DNA of 64,000 bases from Flagellimonas oceani (GCF_011068285.1 NZ_CP049616.1:2770501-2834500), one strand, 5' to 3'. Positions 18,887 to 28,857 are shown, counted from the stretch's first letter. The notes: generated by a model from the sequence alone, not told the origin. Numbers and translations are program-made.

Positions 18887-20014
18887 ATGATCGATTATAA
18901 AAAAATCCAAGAGGAGCTCCATCCGCTTTTGGTGAAGGCCGAACACGTGCGAAAAAAGCATTTTTTCTTTCAAAAAGGATTTTCGGTCATGGTGGTGGTG
19001 ATCATCTTGGGGTTCTTGCTCATACCCATTATGACATTTATCAACAACGCAGGGTTTAGCAGATGGATCGCAAACACGACCCAAGGGAAATCTTTTGGAA
19101 CGGTACAGCTACTCATGGCTTTTTATTGGTTGCCCTTCTTTATTTTTATGATCGGCTCTTATTCGTATAAAAATAAGTTCAAGTCATACGAAAGAAAAAT
19201 CATGAAAATTGCCTTGGACAAAATGTTGCCGGAGTTCAAGTTTGATCCCCGCAAACAAATCTCTGCAGAACAGATCGAGGAAAGCAAATTGCTCCCGAGC
19301 TACTTTCAAGTTGGAAAAAAGCGATCCCAACGAGGTGCCCATAACCTTCACTTTGGCACTTTGAGCGGTAAGGTAGGGCAAACCTCAATATCCATGGGAG
19401 ATGTCAATATCATCAATCAGGGGTTTTATGGTTCTGTTTTAATGTACATTCCCTTATTGCCATACTTTTATATGGTTTATAATTACATTAGGCCTTGGTT
19501 TTCCAAACATCATTCCACAGAGAATTTGGGAAGCAATTTTGTTGGGATGTTCGCTGTGGTGGACTTTAACAAGAACTTTAACGGGCACACTATTATTTTG
19601 CCCGATGTGATGGAAAAAAGGGTGGGTTACTTGGCCAAGAACCTTCAAACCATGAATATGTCCAGAGGCCAATTGGTGCATCTTGAAGATACCGATTTCG
19701 AAAATGATTTTATGGTCTACAGTACCGATCAGGTCGAGGCCCGCTATATTCTTTCTACTTCTTTAATGGAAAGAATCACGCAGTTGAAAAGGAAAGTCGA
19801 TAAACCGATCATGCTCTCATTAAACAAAAACAAATTGTATTTGGGCGTACAGCACCCGCAGGGCTTTTTATGCTTGAACAAAGAAAAAAACTTATTGACA
19901 GAGGATATTTTTGAAAAAATACACGAGGACATCAAAACCGCCATCGGCATTGTGGAAGATCTAAACCTGAATACAAGAATTTGGAAAAACGAATCTGCGG
20001 AAGTTTCAAAATAA
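18887..20014 (+). CDS. DUF3137 membrane protein, LemA partner
   Basis: A protein of 375 residues with two N-terminal membrane helices (about 32-52 and 78-95), a middle domain with FVGMFAVVDFNKNFNGHTIILPD and a C-terminal part with LVHLEDTDFENDFMVYSTDQVEARYILSTSLMERI, the hallmark of DUF3137. It lies eight bases after lemA and almost certainly shares its transcript. A third hydrophobic region (VLMYIPLLPYFYMVYNYI) is also present. The function is unknown; the pair is seen across many bacteria. Confidence 0.85.
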   Translation: MIDYKKIQEELHPLLVKAEHVRKKHFFFQKGFSVMVVVIILGFLLIPIMTFINNAGFSRWIANTTQGKSFGTVQLLMAFYWLPFFIFMIGSYSYKNKFKSYERKIMKIALDKMLPEFKFDPRKQISAEQIEESKLLPSYFQVGKKRSQRGAHNLHFGTLSGKVGQTSISMGDVNIINQGFYGSVLMYIPLLPYFYMVYNYIRPWFSKHHSTENLGSNFVGMFAVVDFNKNFNGHTIILPDVMEKRVGYLAKNLQTMNMSRGQLVHLEDTDFENDFMVYSTDQVEARYILSTSLMERITQLKRKVDKPIMLSLNKNKLYLGVQHPQGFLCLNKEKNLLTEDIFEKIHEDIKTAIGIVEDLNLNTRIWKNESAEVSK

Positions 20015-20034
20015 ATTTGGGATTAACCTCTTAT

Positions 20035-20069
20035 TTTGATACCGCTTACCATATTTTCAAATACTTTTG
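20035..20069 (+). promoter_or_regulatory. Promoter of the ftsE-like gene
   Basis: TTTG at 20035-20038, 23 bases, TACTTTTG at 20062-20069, which fits the Bacteroidota sigma-A consensus. The ATG follows at 20090. Confidence 0.6.
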
Positions 20070-20089
20070 TATAGATTTTAAGCAAAATT

Positions 20090-20773
20090 ATGCCCGAGAC
20101 AATCGTTAATTTAAAAGATGTAGCCGTATTTCAGGACGAAAATTTGGTTCTCAACAACGTTGACCTTGAAGTCAAAAAAGGGGAATTTGTCTATGTAATC
20201 GGAAAAACGGGGAGCGGAAAAAGTAGTTTTATGAAAACCCTGTATGCCGACCTTCCCTTAAAGCAGGGTGATGGACAGGTAGTGGATTTTGACCTGAAGA
20301 CCCTGAAAGAAAAGGACATTCCATTTCTGCGAAGAAAACTGGGCATCGTTTTTCAGGATTTTAAATTGCTTCCCGATAGAAACATCAACAACAATCTTAG
20401 GTTTGTTCTTAAGGCGACCGGTTGGACGGACCCCAAAAAAATGGACGATAAAATTGAGGAAGTACTCGATAAAGTGGGCATGAAAACCAAAGGCTTTAAG
20501 TTTCCCCACGAACTATCGGGCGGCGAACAACAGCGTATCGCCATTGCAAGGGCCCTTTTGAACGACCCGGAACTCATCTTGGCGGACGAGCCCACGGGTA
20601 ACCTTGACCCGCAGACCAGTGTAGAGGTGATGAAAGTTCTGCAGGACATTAACCAAAATGGGCGGACGATTATCATGGCGACGCACGATTATGCATTGAT
20701 CCTAAAATATCCGCATAAAACCTTAAAATGCGACGGCAGTAAAGTATTTGAAGTGATTCAAAAAGCGATATAA
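20090..20773 (+). CDS. ftsE: FtsE-like cell-division ABC ATPase
   Basis: A cytoplasmic ATPase of 227 residues that would pair with FtsX at the division site and control peptidoglycan hydrolases. Walker [10 protein letters not shown] (about 38-46), Q-loop [17 protein letters not shown], signature [15 protein letters not shown] (about 143-157), Walker [14 protein letters not shown] and the switch histidine ATHD are intact. The DRNINNNL segment is typical of FtsE rather than LolD. No ftsX lies beside it, so FtsX must be encoded elsewhere; LolD-like function is the alternative. Confidence 0.85.
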   Translation: MPETIVNLKDVAVFQDENLVLNNVDLEVKKGEFVYVIGKTGSGKSSFMKTLYADLPLKQGDGQVVDFDLKTLKEKDIPFLRRKLGIVFQDFKLLPDRNINNNLRFVLKATGWTDPKKMDDKIEEVLDKVGMKTKGFKFPHELSGGEQQRIAIARALLNDPELILADEPTGNLDPQTSVEVMKVLQDINQNGRTIIMATHDYALILKYPHKTLKCDGSKVFEVIQKAI

Positions 20774-20869
20774 CGCCAAAATTCCATTCTAGCTGATTGA
20801 TTTCCACCAAAATTGCTCGATCAACAAAAGTTTTTGTTTCTTTGTTTAAACTAACATTGATTCCTTTCT

Positions 20870-21628
20870 ATGGAAATTCTTGGTATTGACATTGGCGGGT
20901 CGGGCATTAAGGGTGCCCTTGTGAACGCCGAAACTGGGGAAATGTTGACAGAACGCTTCCGAATTCCGACCCCAAAATCAAAAAAGCCCAAAGATATGGC
21001 CAAAGTGGTGGCCGAAATCGTGGAGCACTTCAACTATGAAGGGCCTGTGGGCTGCGGATTCCCATCCATAGTAAAGAACGGGGTGTGCAAATCGCCAGGA
21101 AATTTACATCCAAGTTGGGTCGGTGTCAATATCGATGAGTTGTTCACCGAATATACGGGCCAAGAATTTACGGTGCTCAACGATGCGGATGCCGCTGGCT
21201 ATGCCTCGATGAACTACGGTATCGGAAAAGGTAAAAATGGTCTCGTTATAATGATTACCATTGGGACAGGACTGGGCAGTGGCGCTTTCTACAACGGGGT
21301 ACTTATCCCAAACTTTGAGCTGGGCCAGATTCCCTACAAAAAACACAAAAAGATTGAAAAATGGGCGGCCGCTTCGGCAAAGGAGCGAGAAGAACTCAGT
21401 TATAAAAAATGGGGGAAACGCTTCAATAAATTCCTGAAATTGGTGGAACTGATCGTTTGCCCGGACCTGATCATCGTTGGCGGGGGAACTTCTAAAAACT
21501 GGGAAGAATTCAGTCACCGTATCGACATTGAGACCGAGGTGGTCAAGGCAGAACTTATGAACCATGCAGGAATCATCGGAGCTGCCGTAGCATGTTTACG
21601 TGAGCAGCACCACGGGCATTTGCATTGA
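20870..21628 (+). CDS. ppgK: Polyphosphate glucokinase (ROK family)
   Basis: Phosphorylates glucose to glucose-6-phosphate using polyphosphate (and often ATP). The protein has 252 residues, the usual length. The ROK marks are [14 protein letters not shown] (4-17), [22 protein letters not shown] with the sugar-binding N/H region, the catalytic [10 protein letters not shown] and the [10 protein letters not shown] loop. The FPSIV and [11 protein letters not shown] segments are typical of the PPGK subfamily. It lies between ftsE and typA, on the strand opposite typA, and looks monocistronic. Confidence 0.88.
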   Translation: MEILGIDIGGSGIKGALVNAETGEMLTERFRIPTPKSKKPKDMAKVVAEIVEHFNYEGPVGCGFPSIVKNGVCKSPGNLHPSWVGVNIDELFTEYTGQEFTVLNDADAAGYASMNYGIGKGKNGLVIMITIGTGLGSGAFYNGVLIPNFELGQIPYKKHKKIEKWAAASAKEREELSYKKWGKRFNKFLKLVELIVCPDLIIVGGGTSKNWEEFSHRIDIETEVVKAELMNHAGIIGAAVACLREQHHGHLH

Positions 21629-21752
21629 TATTTTTTGTGAGACCAAACCAAAGGAATCAAAATCCAAAGACTGGACTCAGTGATTTTCGAAAGAAAAGCG
21701 AATGAAGTATGTAACCCCATCCGCTTTGTTCAAATGTCAAATTGAATCTTTC

Positions 21753-23552
21753 TTAAACTACTTTGTTTCTTTTTCTATCCACCTCTTTTAGGTAAATTTT
21801 CCTGAGCCTCAAGTGGTTTGGAGTCACTTCTACGTATTCATCCTTTTGAATGTATTCCAACGCTTCTTCCAATGAAAATTTGATGGCAGGAACAATCTTC
21901 GCCTTATCATCGGCACCAGAAGAACGAACGTTCGATAGCTTTTTGGTCTTGGTCACGTTCACCGTCATATCATCTTGACGGGAGTTTTCACCGATTACCT
22001 GTCCTTCGTAGATATCCTCTCCCGGGTCAATAAAGAATTTACCCCTTTCCTGAAGTTTATCAATGGAATAAGGAATCGCTGTTCCGTTTTCCATAGAGAC
22101 CAATGAACCGTTCAATCGCTGTGCGATATCCCCTTTCAATGGTTGATATTCAAAAAATCGGTGCGCCATAATGGCCTCACCTGCGGTAGCCGTCAACAAT
22201 TGGTTCCTAAGTCCGATGATTCCTCTGGATGGAATAATGAATTCACAAACCATTCGGGAACCTCTGGCCTCCATACTGGTCATCTCACCCTTACGGATGG
22301 ATACCATTTCAACAGCTTTTCCTGAAACTTCTTCTGGTAGGTCAATGGTCAAGTGCTCCACCGGCTCACATTTTACTCCATCAATCTCCTTGATGATTAC
22401 CTGTGGCTGACCGATTTGAAGCTCGTAACCTTCCCTGCGCATGGTTTCGATCAATACGGAAAGGTGCAATACCCCACGGCCATAGACCAAGAATTTATCG
22501 GCACTATCCGTTTGTTGTACACGAAGCGCCAAGTTTTTCTCCAATTCTTTTTCCAATCGCTCCTTGATGTGACGGGAAGTAACAAACTTTCCATCCTTAC
22601 CAAAAAACGGACTATCGTTGATTGTGAAAAGCATACTCATGGTAGGCTCATCAATAGCGATGGTCTTCAATTTTTCTGGATTTTCGATATCGGCAACGGT
22701 ATCCCCGATCTCGAATCCTTCCATACCCACAATGGCACAAATATCACCAGCGACCACTTCTTCTACTCTTAAACGGCCCAAGCCTTCAAAAGTGTAAAGT
22801 TCCTTGATCCTAGTTTTTACGATGGAACCATCTCTTTTCACCAAAGAAACCTGTTGTCCTTCACGAAGTTTACCACGTTGCAATCTACCAATCGCGATTC
22901 GCCCTGTAAACGATGAGTAATCCAAAGAAGTGATCAACATTTGAGTGGTACCTTCTTGAGGTTTGAACTCAGGCACGTGTTCGATCACCATATCCAACAA
23001 CGGCTCAATGTTCTCGGTCTGTACTTTCCAATCCTCGCCCATCCAGTTGTTCTTTGCAGAACCGTAAACGGTCGGGAAATCCAACTGCCATTCTTCGGCA
23101 CCCAATTCAAACATCAAATCGAATACTTTCTCGTGCACTTCTTCCGGCGTACAGTTTTCTTTATCCACTTTGTTGATCACCACGCAAGGCTTCAAACCAA
23201 GGTCAATCGCTTTTTGAAGCACAAAACGGGTCTGTGGCATTGGCCCTTCGAAGGCATCCACCAACAACAAAACCCCATCGGCCATGTTCAAAACACGCTC
23301 TACCTCACCACCGAAATCGGCGTGACCAGGGGTATCTATAATATTAATTTTTGTGTCTTTGTAAACAACGGAAACGTTTTTGGAAACAATGGTGATTCCA
23401 CGCTCCCTTTCCAGGTCGTTGTTATCCAATATCAGGTCGCCCTTGTTCTCGTTTTCGCGGAACAACTGGCAATGGTACATGATTTTATCGACCAAGGTAG
23501 TTTTACCGTGGTCTACGTGTGCAATGATTGCAATATTTTTGATTTTGGACAT
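21753..23552 (-). CDS. typA: Ribosome-associated GTPase TypA/BipA
   Basis: A translational GTPase of 599 residues, full length. G1 is AHVDHGKTT (10-18), switch II is DTPGHADF, and NKVD is the guanine-specificity motif. The EF-G-like domains III and V and the BipA-specific C-terminal domain follow ([25 protein letters not shown], near 418-444). It acts on the 70S ribosome in ribosome assembly and stress adaptation. A TATCTTTG -7 box lies at 23572-23579, about 20 bases before the ATG. Confidence 0.96.
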   Translation of the reverse strand: MSKIKNIAIIAHVDHGKTTLVDKIMYHCQLFRENENKGDLILDNNDLERERGITIVSKNVSVVYKDTKINIIDTPGHADFGGEVERVLNMADGVLLLVDAFEGPMPQTRFVLQKAIDLGLKPCVVINKVDKENCTPEEVHEKVFDLMFELGAEEWQLDFPTVYGSAKNNWMGEDWKVQTENIEPLLDMVIEHVPEFKPQEGTTQMLITSLDYSSFTGRIAIGRLQRGKLREGQQVSLVKRDGSIVKTRIKELYTFEGLGRLRVEEVVAGDICAIVGMEGFEIGDTVADIENPEKLKTIAIDEPTMSMLFTINDSPFFGKDGKFVTSRHIKERLEKELEKNLALRVQQTDSADKFLVYGRGVLHLSVLIETMRREGYELQIGQPQVIIKEIDGVKCEPVEHLTIDLPEEVSGKAVEMVSIRKGEMTSMEARGSRMVCEFIIPSRGIIGLRNQLLTATAGEAIMAHRFFEYQPLKGDIAQRLNGSLVSMENGTAIPYSIDKLQERGKFFIDPGEDIYEGQVIGENSRQDDMTVNVTKTKKLSNVRSSGADDKAKIVPAIKFSLEEALEYIQKDEYVEVTPNHLRLRKIYLKEVDRKRNKVV

Positions 23553-23571
23553 AACCTATTTTTTAAGCCCG

Positions 23572-23602
23572 CAAAGATACTGCTATTTTTTCTTGTGCAA
23601 CA
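23572..23602 (-). promoter_or_regulatory. Promoter of typA
   Basis: On the minus strand, TATCTTTG at 23572-23579 matches TAnnTTTG, and a GTTG about 18 bases upstream is a weak -33 element. Confidence 0.5.
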
Positions 23603-23651
23603 CTCCTAAATGTTATTTTTATCTTATTGATTTTGTGCAAGTTCCGACATA

Positions 23652-24191
23652 TCAGTTTCTGCTGACCACCCAACCGAGCTTCAGGGCAAGAAAAATACCG
23701 AAGTTACTTTCAAATTCATCGAAGAAATAACCTGGTCCGAACTCAAATCTAAATTGCAATCCTTTTTGGCCCGTACGCTGAAGACCGTACACGGCGCCAA
23801 TTCCTGCAAAATAATCCGACATGTAATTCAAGTTCCCGATTATCGCCTTGCCGCCCTGAATGGCGATAATGGGAGATATATAGTTTCCCGTATTGCCAGC
23901 AATGCGTTTTCCTCTTTCAAGCCTTCTCTCAAAATTATAGTAATGTCGGTATTGAAGTCTTCCAATGGGATAAATACCAAATCCGTTATCCGTGAAACTA
24001 GACTCTACATAAGCAAACCCCATTGTAGCCTCAGCCGCTATAGTTGAGTTTTGGGAAAGTCCCTGTTCGTAAATAACACCAGGCAGCAGTACATTTAGGG
24101 TAAGTTGATGGTCTTCAACATTCTTTGCGGATTGTGCTATCCCTATAGCTTCAACGAATAAACATAAAAATAAGAAGGAAATGGTTTTCAT
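23652..24191 (-). CDS. Secreted barrel-like protein, paralogue 3 of a tandem trio
   Basis: A protein of 179 residues with a Sec signal (LFLCLFVEAIGIAQ). It shares a plan with the next two genes: LTLNVLLPGVIYEQGLSQNS near 31, RYHYYNFERRLERGKR near 80 (ERR/RxxER motif), AGNTGNYISPIIAI, YGLQRTGQKGLQFRFEFGPGY, and the closing LGWVVSRN. The alternating strands and Gly-aromatic content suggest a small outer-membrane barrel. The three genes read on the same strand with gaps of 54 and 63 bases. Function unknown; I recognise only that the trio arose by duplication. Confidence 0.75.
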   Translation of the reverse strand: MKTISFLFLCLFVEAIGIAQSAKNVEDHQLTLNVLLPGVIYEQGLSQNSTIAAEATMGFAYVESSFTDNGFGIYPIGRLQYRHYYNFERRLERGKRIAGNTGNYISPIIAIQGGKAIIGNLNYMSDYFAGIGAVYGLQRTGQKGLQFRFEFGPGYFFDEFESNFGIFLALKLGWVVSRN

Positions 24192-24245
24192 AAATGGTTA
24201 GTTTGTATTTCCTCTTTCACAATCAAATACTGTACCAGATAGAGG

Positions 24246-24803
24246 TTACAAACCAACGCACCAGCGCTTTTCGCTGATAATCCAACCAATACTCAAGTTT
24301 ACCACGGGTTGAATGGTCCCTTTGAACGGCCCTACATAGTAGCCTGCACCGGCATCAATGGAAAAACTAAAACCTGAATCAAAACTACGTTGGATGCCAT
24401 AGACAAGACCACCGTAGCCATGAACACCTTCCACTATACGGCCCTCTACCACACGGTCCCCGGGAGAAAAGATAGCTGCTGAAGGTGCGATGTAGTTGCC
24501 CGAATTCCCATAAATGGACCTTCTGCGCCTTTCACGACTGTTCAAGTTGTGATAATATCTGTTTTGGACGGTAATGGCTGGGAAAAAATCAAAATCTTCC
24601 AATGGTCGGGAGCTCGCCGGCTCTAAAGCGGCCTGATAAGCGACTCGAATATCCAATGTGCTGTTTACCCCCAAAGCCATCTCATACTCAATACCGGGAT
24701 TAAAGGCATTGAGCTTAAACTGGCGGATTTCGCAGTTTGTCCCATATTGAGCTTGGGTCAGAAATCCAATCAAAAGGAAAGCCAGAAATAATAAGCGACG
24801 CAT
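24246..24803 (-). CDS. Secreted barrel-like protein, paralogue 2 of a tandem trio
   Basis: A protein of 185 residues with a Sec signal (RRLLFLAFLLIGFLTQAQ). The core matches its neighbours: QFKLNAFNPGIEYEMALGVNS, RYYHNLNSRERRRRSIYGNS, GNYIAPSAAIFSPG, YGIQRSFDSGFSFSIDAGAGYY and SIGWIISEKRW. It differs by a Cys after the signal (CEIRQ) and a longer tail ending CVGL. Function unknown. Confidence 0.75.
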   Translation of the reverse strand: MRRLLFLAFLLIGFLTQAQYGTNCEIRQFKLNAFNPGIEYEMALGVNSTLDIRVAYQAALEPASSRPLEDFDFFPAITVQNRYYHNLNSRERRRRSIYGNSGNYIAPSAAIFSPGDRVVEGRIVEGVHGYGGLVYGIQRSFDSGFSFSIDAGAGYYVGPFKGTIQPVVNLSIGWIISEKRWCVGL

Positions 24804-24866
24804 GTAGGCTAATTTGGTAGTACTATAACCCCAAGTTGAGCAAAATAGTATGCTTTAATGTCCTTT

Positions 24867-25448
24867 TTAGTCAAAATACGGGTTTTTTTTCTTCCGTTTG
24901 GTCGCCACCCAACCAAAGGTAAAGTTTATCAAAGGTCCGTAACCATCGGGCACACCATCCCCTTTGTAATATCCTGCACCAAGTTCCAAATTAAAATTGA
25001 AGCCTTTCTCATACGTACGCTGTATACCGTAAGCCAGTCCGTAAAAACCTAGATTGAAATCGTCCGGACCTTCAACGTTTGTGGAAATCCGAAGTTGTGA
25101 AAAGAAAATAGCTTGAGCGGCGGCGATATAATTCCCAGAGTTGCCAGAGGTATTTTTGTCCAACCGCTCCCTCCTATCAAAATTATGGTAATAGCGGTAA
25201 CGGTTGTTCATTGCCAAACCGAGCACATAGCCCTCTTCGTATGTAGCATTGGCCAAACCAAGGTTGGCGGACACACTCTGGTTTTTAAACAGGCCCAGTT
25301 CATACGTAAATCCCGGACTCAGCAAGTTCAGTTTAAACTGATGCCGCTCCAAATGGGCCAAATCAAATGTTCCGCCCCGCTCTTGCCATTGGGCTTGCAC
25401 AAAAGTCGACACTGAACAAAGCAAAATAAGAACATATGTATTTTTCAT
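24867..25448 (-). CDS. Secreted barrel-like protein, paralogue 1 of a tandem trio
   Basis: A protein of 193 residues with a Sec signal ending TFVQAQ. The core reads HQFKLNLLSPGFTYELGLFK, RYYHNFDRRERLDKNTSGNS, GNYIAAAQAIFFSQ, YGIQRTYEKGFNFNLELGAGYY and FTFGWVATKRKKK, clearly the same family as the two genes downstream. It is the first gene of the trio and is divergent from kdsA. Function unknown. Confidence 0.75.
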   Translation of the reverse strand: MKNTYVLILLCSVSTFVQAQWQERGGTFDLAHLERHQFKLNLLSPGFTYELGLFKNQSVSANLGLANATYEEGYVLGLAMNNRYRYYHNFDRRERLDKNTSGNSGNYIAAAQAIFFSQLRISTNVEGPDDFNLGFYGLAYGIQRTYEKGFNFNLELGAGYYKGDGVPDGYGPLINFTFGWVATKRKKKNPYFD

Positions 25449-25497
25449 GGTTGATGGTTTGTATCGATAAATCTAAAAAGGAACCATGGTTTAATAG

Positions 25498-25505
25498 TAT
25501 ATTTG
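25498..25505 (+). promoter_or_regulatory. Candidate -7 box of the kdsA promoter
   Basis: TATATTTG matches TAnnTTTG and lies 15 bases before the kdsA ATG, implying a very short leader. No good -33 element is seen. Confidence 0.4.
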
Positions 25506-25520
25506 TGCAAACTTTAAGAA

Positions 25521-26339
25521 ATGGATATCACCAAAATCCCACAGATAAAACACACGGACAGCGATAATTTTTTCCTATTGGCAGGTCCTTGCGCCATTGA
25601 AGGCGAGGATATGGCCATGCGTATTGCGGAAAAGGTCACCGCCATTACGGACAAACTGAACATCCCCTATGTGTTTAAGGGAAGTTTTAAAAAAGCGAAC
25701 CGTAGCCGTATTGATTCATTCACTGGAATTGGAGATGAAAAGGCCCTTAAAATTCTAAAAAAGGTTTCCGATACATTTGGAGTTCCGACCATTACCGATA
25801 TCCATGAAATATCTGATGCTGCCATGGCTGCCGAATATGTGGATGTGCTTCAAATACCAGCTTTTTTGGTGAGACAGACCGATTTGGTCATAGCTGCTGC
25901 AGAAACGGGCAAAGTCGTCAACTTAAAGAAAGGGCAGTTTATGAGCCCTGAAAGTATGAAACATGCGGTAAGCAAGGTAACCGATACTGGAAATGGACAA
26001 GTGTGGATCACTGATCGTGGAACCATGTTCGGTTATCAGGATATGATCGTGGATTTCCGTGGTATCCCTACCATGAAACAATATGCACCAGTGGTACTGG
26101 ATGTGACCCATTCCCTTCAACAGCCCAACCAATCTTCCGGAGTTACGGGCGGTCGTCCCGCATTGATTGGAACCATGTCCCGAGCAGGAATTGCTGCCGG
26201 TGTCGATGGACTTTTTATGGAAACCCATTTTGACCCCTCCAATGCTAAAAGTGATGGCGCCAATATGTTGGATTTAAGTTTATTGGAAAAACTTTTGACC
26301 GATTTGACTGCAATCAGAAAAACCATCAATTCCCTGTAA
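25521..26339 (+). CDS. kdsA: 3-deoxy-8-phosphooctulonate (KDO-8-P) synthase
   Basis: Condenses phosphoenolpyruvate with arabinose 5-phosphate to KDO 8-phosphate for lipopolysaccharide. The protein has 272 residues, full length. Motifs are LLAGPCAIEGEDMAMRIAEK (20-39), the PEP-binding KGSFKKANRSRIDSFTG, DVLQIPAFLVRQTDL, the GTMFGYQDMIVDFRG segment and the C-terminal GLFMETHFDPSNAKSDGANM. It is monocistronic and divergent from the barrel trio. Confidence 0.96.
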   Translation: MDITKIPQIKHTDSDNFFLLAGPCAIEGEDMAMRIAEKVTAITDKLNIPYVFKGSFKKANRSRIDSFTGIGDEKALKILKKVSDTFGVPTITDIHEISDAAMAAEYVDVLQIPAFLVRQTDLVIAAAETGKVVNLKKGQFMSPESMKHAVSKVTDTGNGQVWITDRGTMFGYQDMIVDFRGIPTMKQYAPVVLDVTHSLQQPNQSSGVTGGRPALIGTMSRAGIAAGVDGLFMETHFDPSNAKSDGANMLDLSLLEKLLTDLTAIRKTINSL

Positions 26340-26411
26340 ATTCTTTGTAAACTACAATTTTAACAAAATCAATCTTTTGATTTAAAACCAATTACAATTA
26401 AATTTTAGTTT

Positions 26412-26432
26412 TATTTATAATTAGTCTAAATA
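26412..26432. promoter_or_regulatory. Upstream 21-bp operator of the siderophore-receptor operon
   Basis: Read on the minus strand the site is TATTTAGACTAATTATAAATA. It matches the site at 26479-26499 in 19 of 21 positions and is itself an imperfect palindrome. It ends three bases before the -33 element. An iron-responsive repressor (Fur or DtxR type) is the likely ligand, by inference from the operon content. Confidence 0.6.
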
Positions 26433-26435
26433 TTT

Positions 26436-26467
26436 TTTGCCGGATTGAATGTTGGAACATACATTTG
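26436..26467 (+). promoter_or_regulatory. Promoter of the iron-uptake operon
   Basis: TTTG at 26436-26439, 20 bases, TACATTTG at 26460-26467. This is one of the best fits to the Bacteroidota promoter in the window, and it lies between two copies of a 21-bp palindrome. Confidence 0.7.
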
Positions 26468-26478
26468 CAATCGAAATT

Positions 26479-26499
26479 TATTTAGATTAATTACAAATA
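26479..26499. promoter_or_regulatory. Downstream 21-bp operator of the siderophore-receptor operon
   Basis: TATTTAGATTAATTACAAATA, in the opposite orientation to the site at 26412-26432. It covers the start of the transcript and ends four bases before the ATG, so a bound protein would block transcription. Confidence 0.6.
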
Positions 26500-26503
26500 A
26501 CTA

Positions 26504-28840
26504 ATGAAAAATATACTACTCATCCTCAGCCTAGCTGTCTTTTCTTTTTCGCAAGCCCAAACAGGAAGTTTGGAAGGAAAAGTGACAGACCAAAGAAACA
26601 GCCCCCTACCCGACGTAAACATCATGCTATCCAACACCAGTTTGGGTGCCACATCCGATAGTTCGGGATCCTATAAAATCGACGACCTTGCAGCTGGCTC
26701 CTACACCCTTACCTTTTCTATGGTGGGTTATGGTATGCAAACTAAGACCATCACTATTAACGCCGGACAAACCACACAGGTTCCAACGGTTAAAATGATG
26801 GAAAAACAAGAACAACTTAACGAAGTGATTGTTGAAGGCCATCAAAATAAATATTTAGAAAAAGAACCTTCAACATCGCTAAGGCTAAAAACCGAATTGG
26901 TGAAACTACCGCAAAATGTACAGGTCATAAGCAATGAACTGCTCAAGGACCAACAGGTTACCACCATAATGGACGGACTTACCCGAAACGTGAGCGGTGT
27001 GACCATGCTGGAGCACTGGGGTCAATTTGCCAGGATCAATATGCGCGGTTTCCGTTTACCAGCCTTCAGGAACGGGGTAAACGTTCAGGACAGTTGGGGG
27101 CCTTTGGCCGAAGATATGAACACAGTGGAACGCATTGAGTTTGTAAAAGGCCCTGCCGGATTTATGATGTCCGCTGGCGAGCCCGGTGGTTTTTATAACG
27201 TAGTCACCAAAAAACCTACGGAAGAATTTGTCGCCAATGCCTCTTTTACGGCAGGAAGCTTTGATTTTTATCGCGGTACCATTGATGTGGGCGGTAAAGC
27301 CTCCGAAAATGGAAAGTTGCTCTATCGTTTTAATGCCATGTATCAAACTACCGACACCCACCGAGGAAACGAAAAGACGGATAGGTTTGGCATTGCCCCC
27401 GCCCTAACTTACAAGTTTAGCGATAAAACTTCCGTTACAGCAGAGATGAACCTACAGGATGCCGAATCCTTCTTGGGATCTGCCTATATTTTTGCGCCTG
27501 TGGAAGACGGATACGCGAGCCTGCCCCGTGATTTCAACTTTGTTGATACCAATTACCCCAAAACCGACATTCAAGAAGTTACCTTCTTTTTAAATGCCAA
27601 GCACGAATTCTCCGATAACTGGAGCGTTGAAGGTCAAATGGCATACCTAAGATATGATCAAGTTGGGAACTCCGCATGGATTGGAGGACTTGATAGCGAT
27701 ACCGGAGATGTGGTTAGGACCATATCCCAGTGGGATGCACTATCCGTAGGTAAATATGCCCAGTTATATATCAATGGAGCCTTCAATACCGGCGCTGTTT
27801 CCCATAAAATATTGGGAGGCTTCGATTTCAGCGACAAATCCTATTGGGCCGATTTCTCGGTTACACTTCCCGTGGACACTGCTGCTCCCTTCAATATTTA
27901 TAATCCCCAATATGGTGTCACTATCCCAGAATTTGACCGTTCCGTTAATGTTCAGTACAGAAATGGCGGTACTCCATATAGCGCAAATACGTTAAGAGGA
28001 TACTACCTGCAAGATGAGATTGGTTTCTTGGAGGATAAAATTCGATTGACCTTGGCCGGACGGTACACGAACTTGTACACGCAAGGAAAAACTGAAAACG
28101 ATGATGTATTTACGCCACGTGTTGGTTTGAGCGTTGACATTTTGCCCGATTTGACCGTCTACGGACTCTATGACCAATCTTTCTTGCCACAAGCGGGAAT
28201 GAGCGTTGATATGGAACCTTTGAACGACCCTGTTGATGCGAACGATATTGAGGGTGGTATTAAGAAGATTTTCTTCGATGGAAGATTACGGACTTCCTTG
28301 GGCGTCTATCAAATTACCAAAGAGAACATTTTGACCACAGACCCATCAAACCCAAACTTCTCCATGTATTTGGGTGAAGTCCAATCAAAAGGTATAGAGT
28401 TCGACTTGCAAGGGGAAATTACTCCAGAACTCAATGTAGTCCTGAACTACGCCAACACCAAAGTTGAAGTGACCGAAGACCCCAATCCGGACATTGTGGG
28501 CACCAGAGTGGCCGGCCACGCCAAACATGTAACCAATGGGTGGTTGAACTACAACTTCGCCCAGACATCATCGTTGAACGGGTTCGGTGTTTCCTTGGGC
28601 TACCAATACCAAGTGGATAGATCTACTTGGGCCTGGGCCGCAGATAACCAGTCCGACCTTCCAGATTATTTTAGGATGGATGGTGCCCTATCATGGAGAA
28701 ACAGCAATTTCAGGGTTCAGTTGAACATCAACAATATTTTGGACGAATATCTATATTCCGGTGCCAATTATGGTTCTTACCTCTATTGGCAATCGGAACC
28801 GGGAATCAACGGAAGACTTACCGTGGCATATAGTTTTTAA
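26504..28840 (+). CDS. TonB-dependent siderophore receptor
   Basis: An outer-membrane receptor of 778 residues for a ferric siderophore. Parts: Sec signal ending FSQAQ, carboxypeptidase-D-like domain (about 23-100, LEGKVTDQRNSPLPDVNIML), plug with LKLPQNVQVISNELL-type start, ARINMRGFRLPAFRNGV, VERIEFVKGPAGFMMSAGEPGGFYNVVTKKP (the FhuE/FpvA-type plug signature), and a barrel ending INGRLTVAYSF. It heads an iron-uptake operon with DUF4198, two small membrane proteins and a PepSY protein. Paired palindromes at the promoter point to iron repression. The ligand siderophore is not known. Confidence 0.9.
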   Translation: MKNILLILSLAVFSFSQAQTGSLEGKVTDQRNSPLPDVNIMLSNTSLGATSDSSGSYKIDDLAAGSYTLTFSMVGYGMQTKTITINAGQTTQVPTVKMMEKQEQLNEVIVEGHQNKYLEKEPSTSLRLKTELVKLPQNVQVISNELLKDQQVTTIMDGLTRNVSGVTMLEHWGQFARINMRGFRLPAFRNGVNVQDSWGPLAEDMNTVERIEFVKGPAGFMMSAGEPGGFYNVVTKKPTEEFVANASFTAGSFDFYRGTIDVGGKASENGKLLYRFNAMYQTTDTHRGNEKTDRFGIAPALTYKFSDKTSVTAEMNLQDAESFLGSAYIFAPVEDGYASLPRDFNFVDTNYPKTDIQEVTFFLNAKHEFSDNWSVEGQMAYLRYDQVGNSAWIGGLDSDTGDVVRTISQWDALSVGKYAQLYINGAFNTGAVSHKILGGFDFSDKSYWADFSVTLPVDTAAPFNIYNPQYGVTIPEFDRSVNVQYRNGGTPYSANTLRGYYLQDEIGFLEDKIRLTLAGRYTNLYTQGKTENDDVFTPRVGLSVDILPDLTVYGLYDQSFLPQAGMSVDMEPLNDPVDANDIEGGIKKIFFDGRLRTSLGVYQITKENILTTDPSNPNFSMYLGEVQSKGIEFDLQGEITPELNVVLNYANTKVEVTEDPNPDIVGTRVAGHAKHVTNGWLNYNFAQTSSLNGFGVSLGYQYQVDRSTWAWAADNQSDLPDYFRMDGALSWRNSNFRVQLNINNILDEYLYSGANYGSYLYWQSEPGINGRLTVAYSF

Positions 28841-28857
28841 CATCAAACAAATTAATC

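Noticed and set aside
22941..23609. Plus-strand open frame of 222 residues
   Set aside because: Opposite strand of typA, whose motifs are complete.
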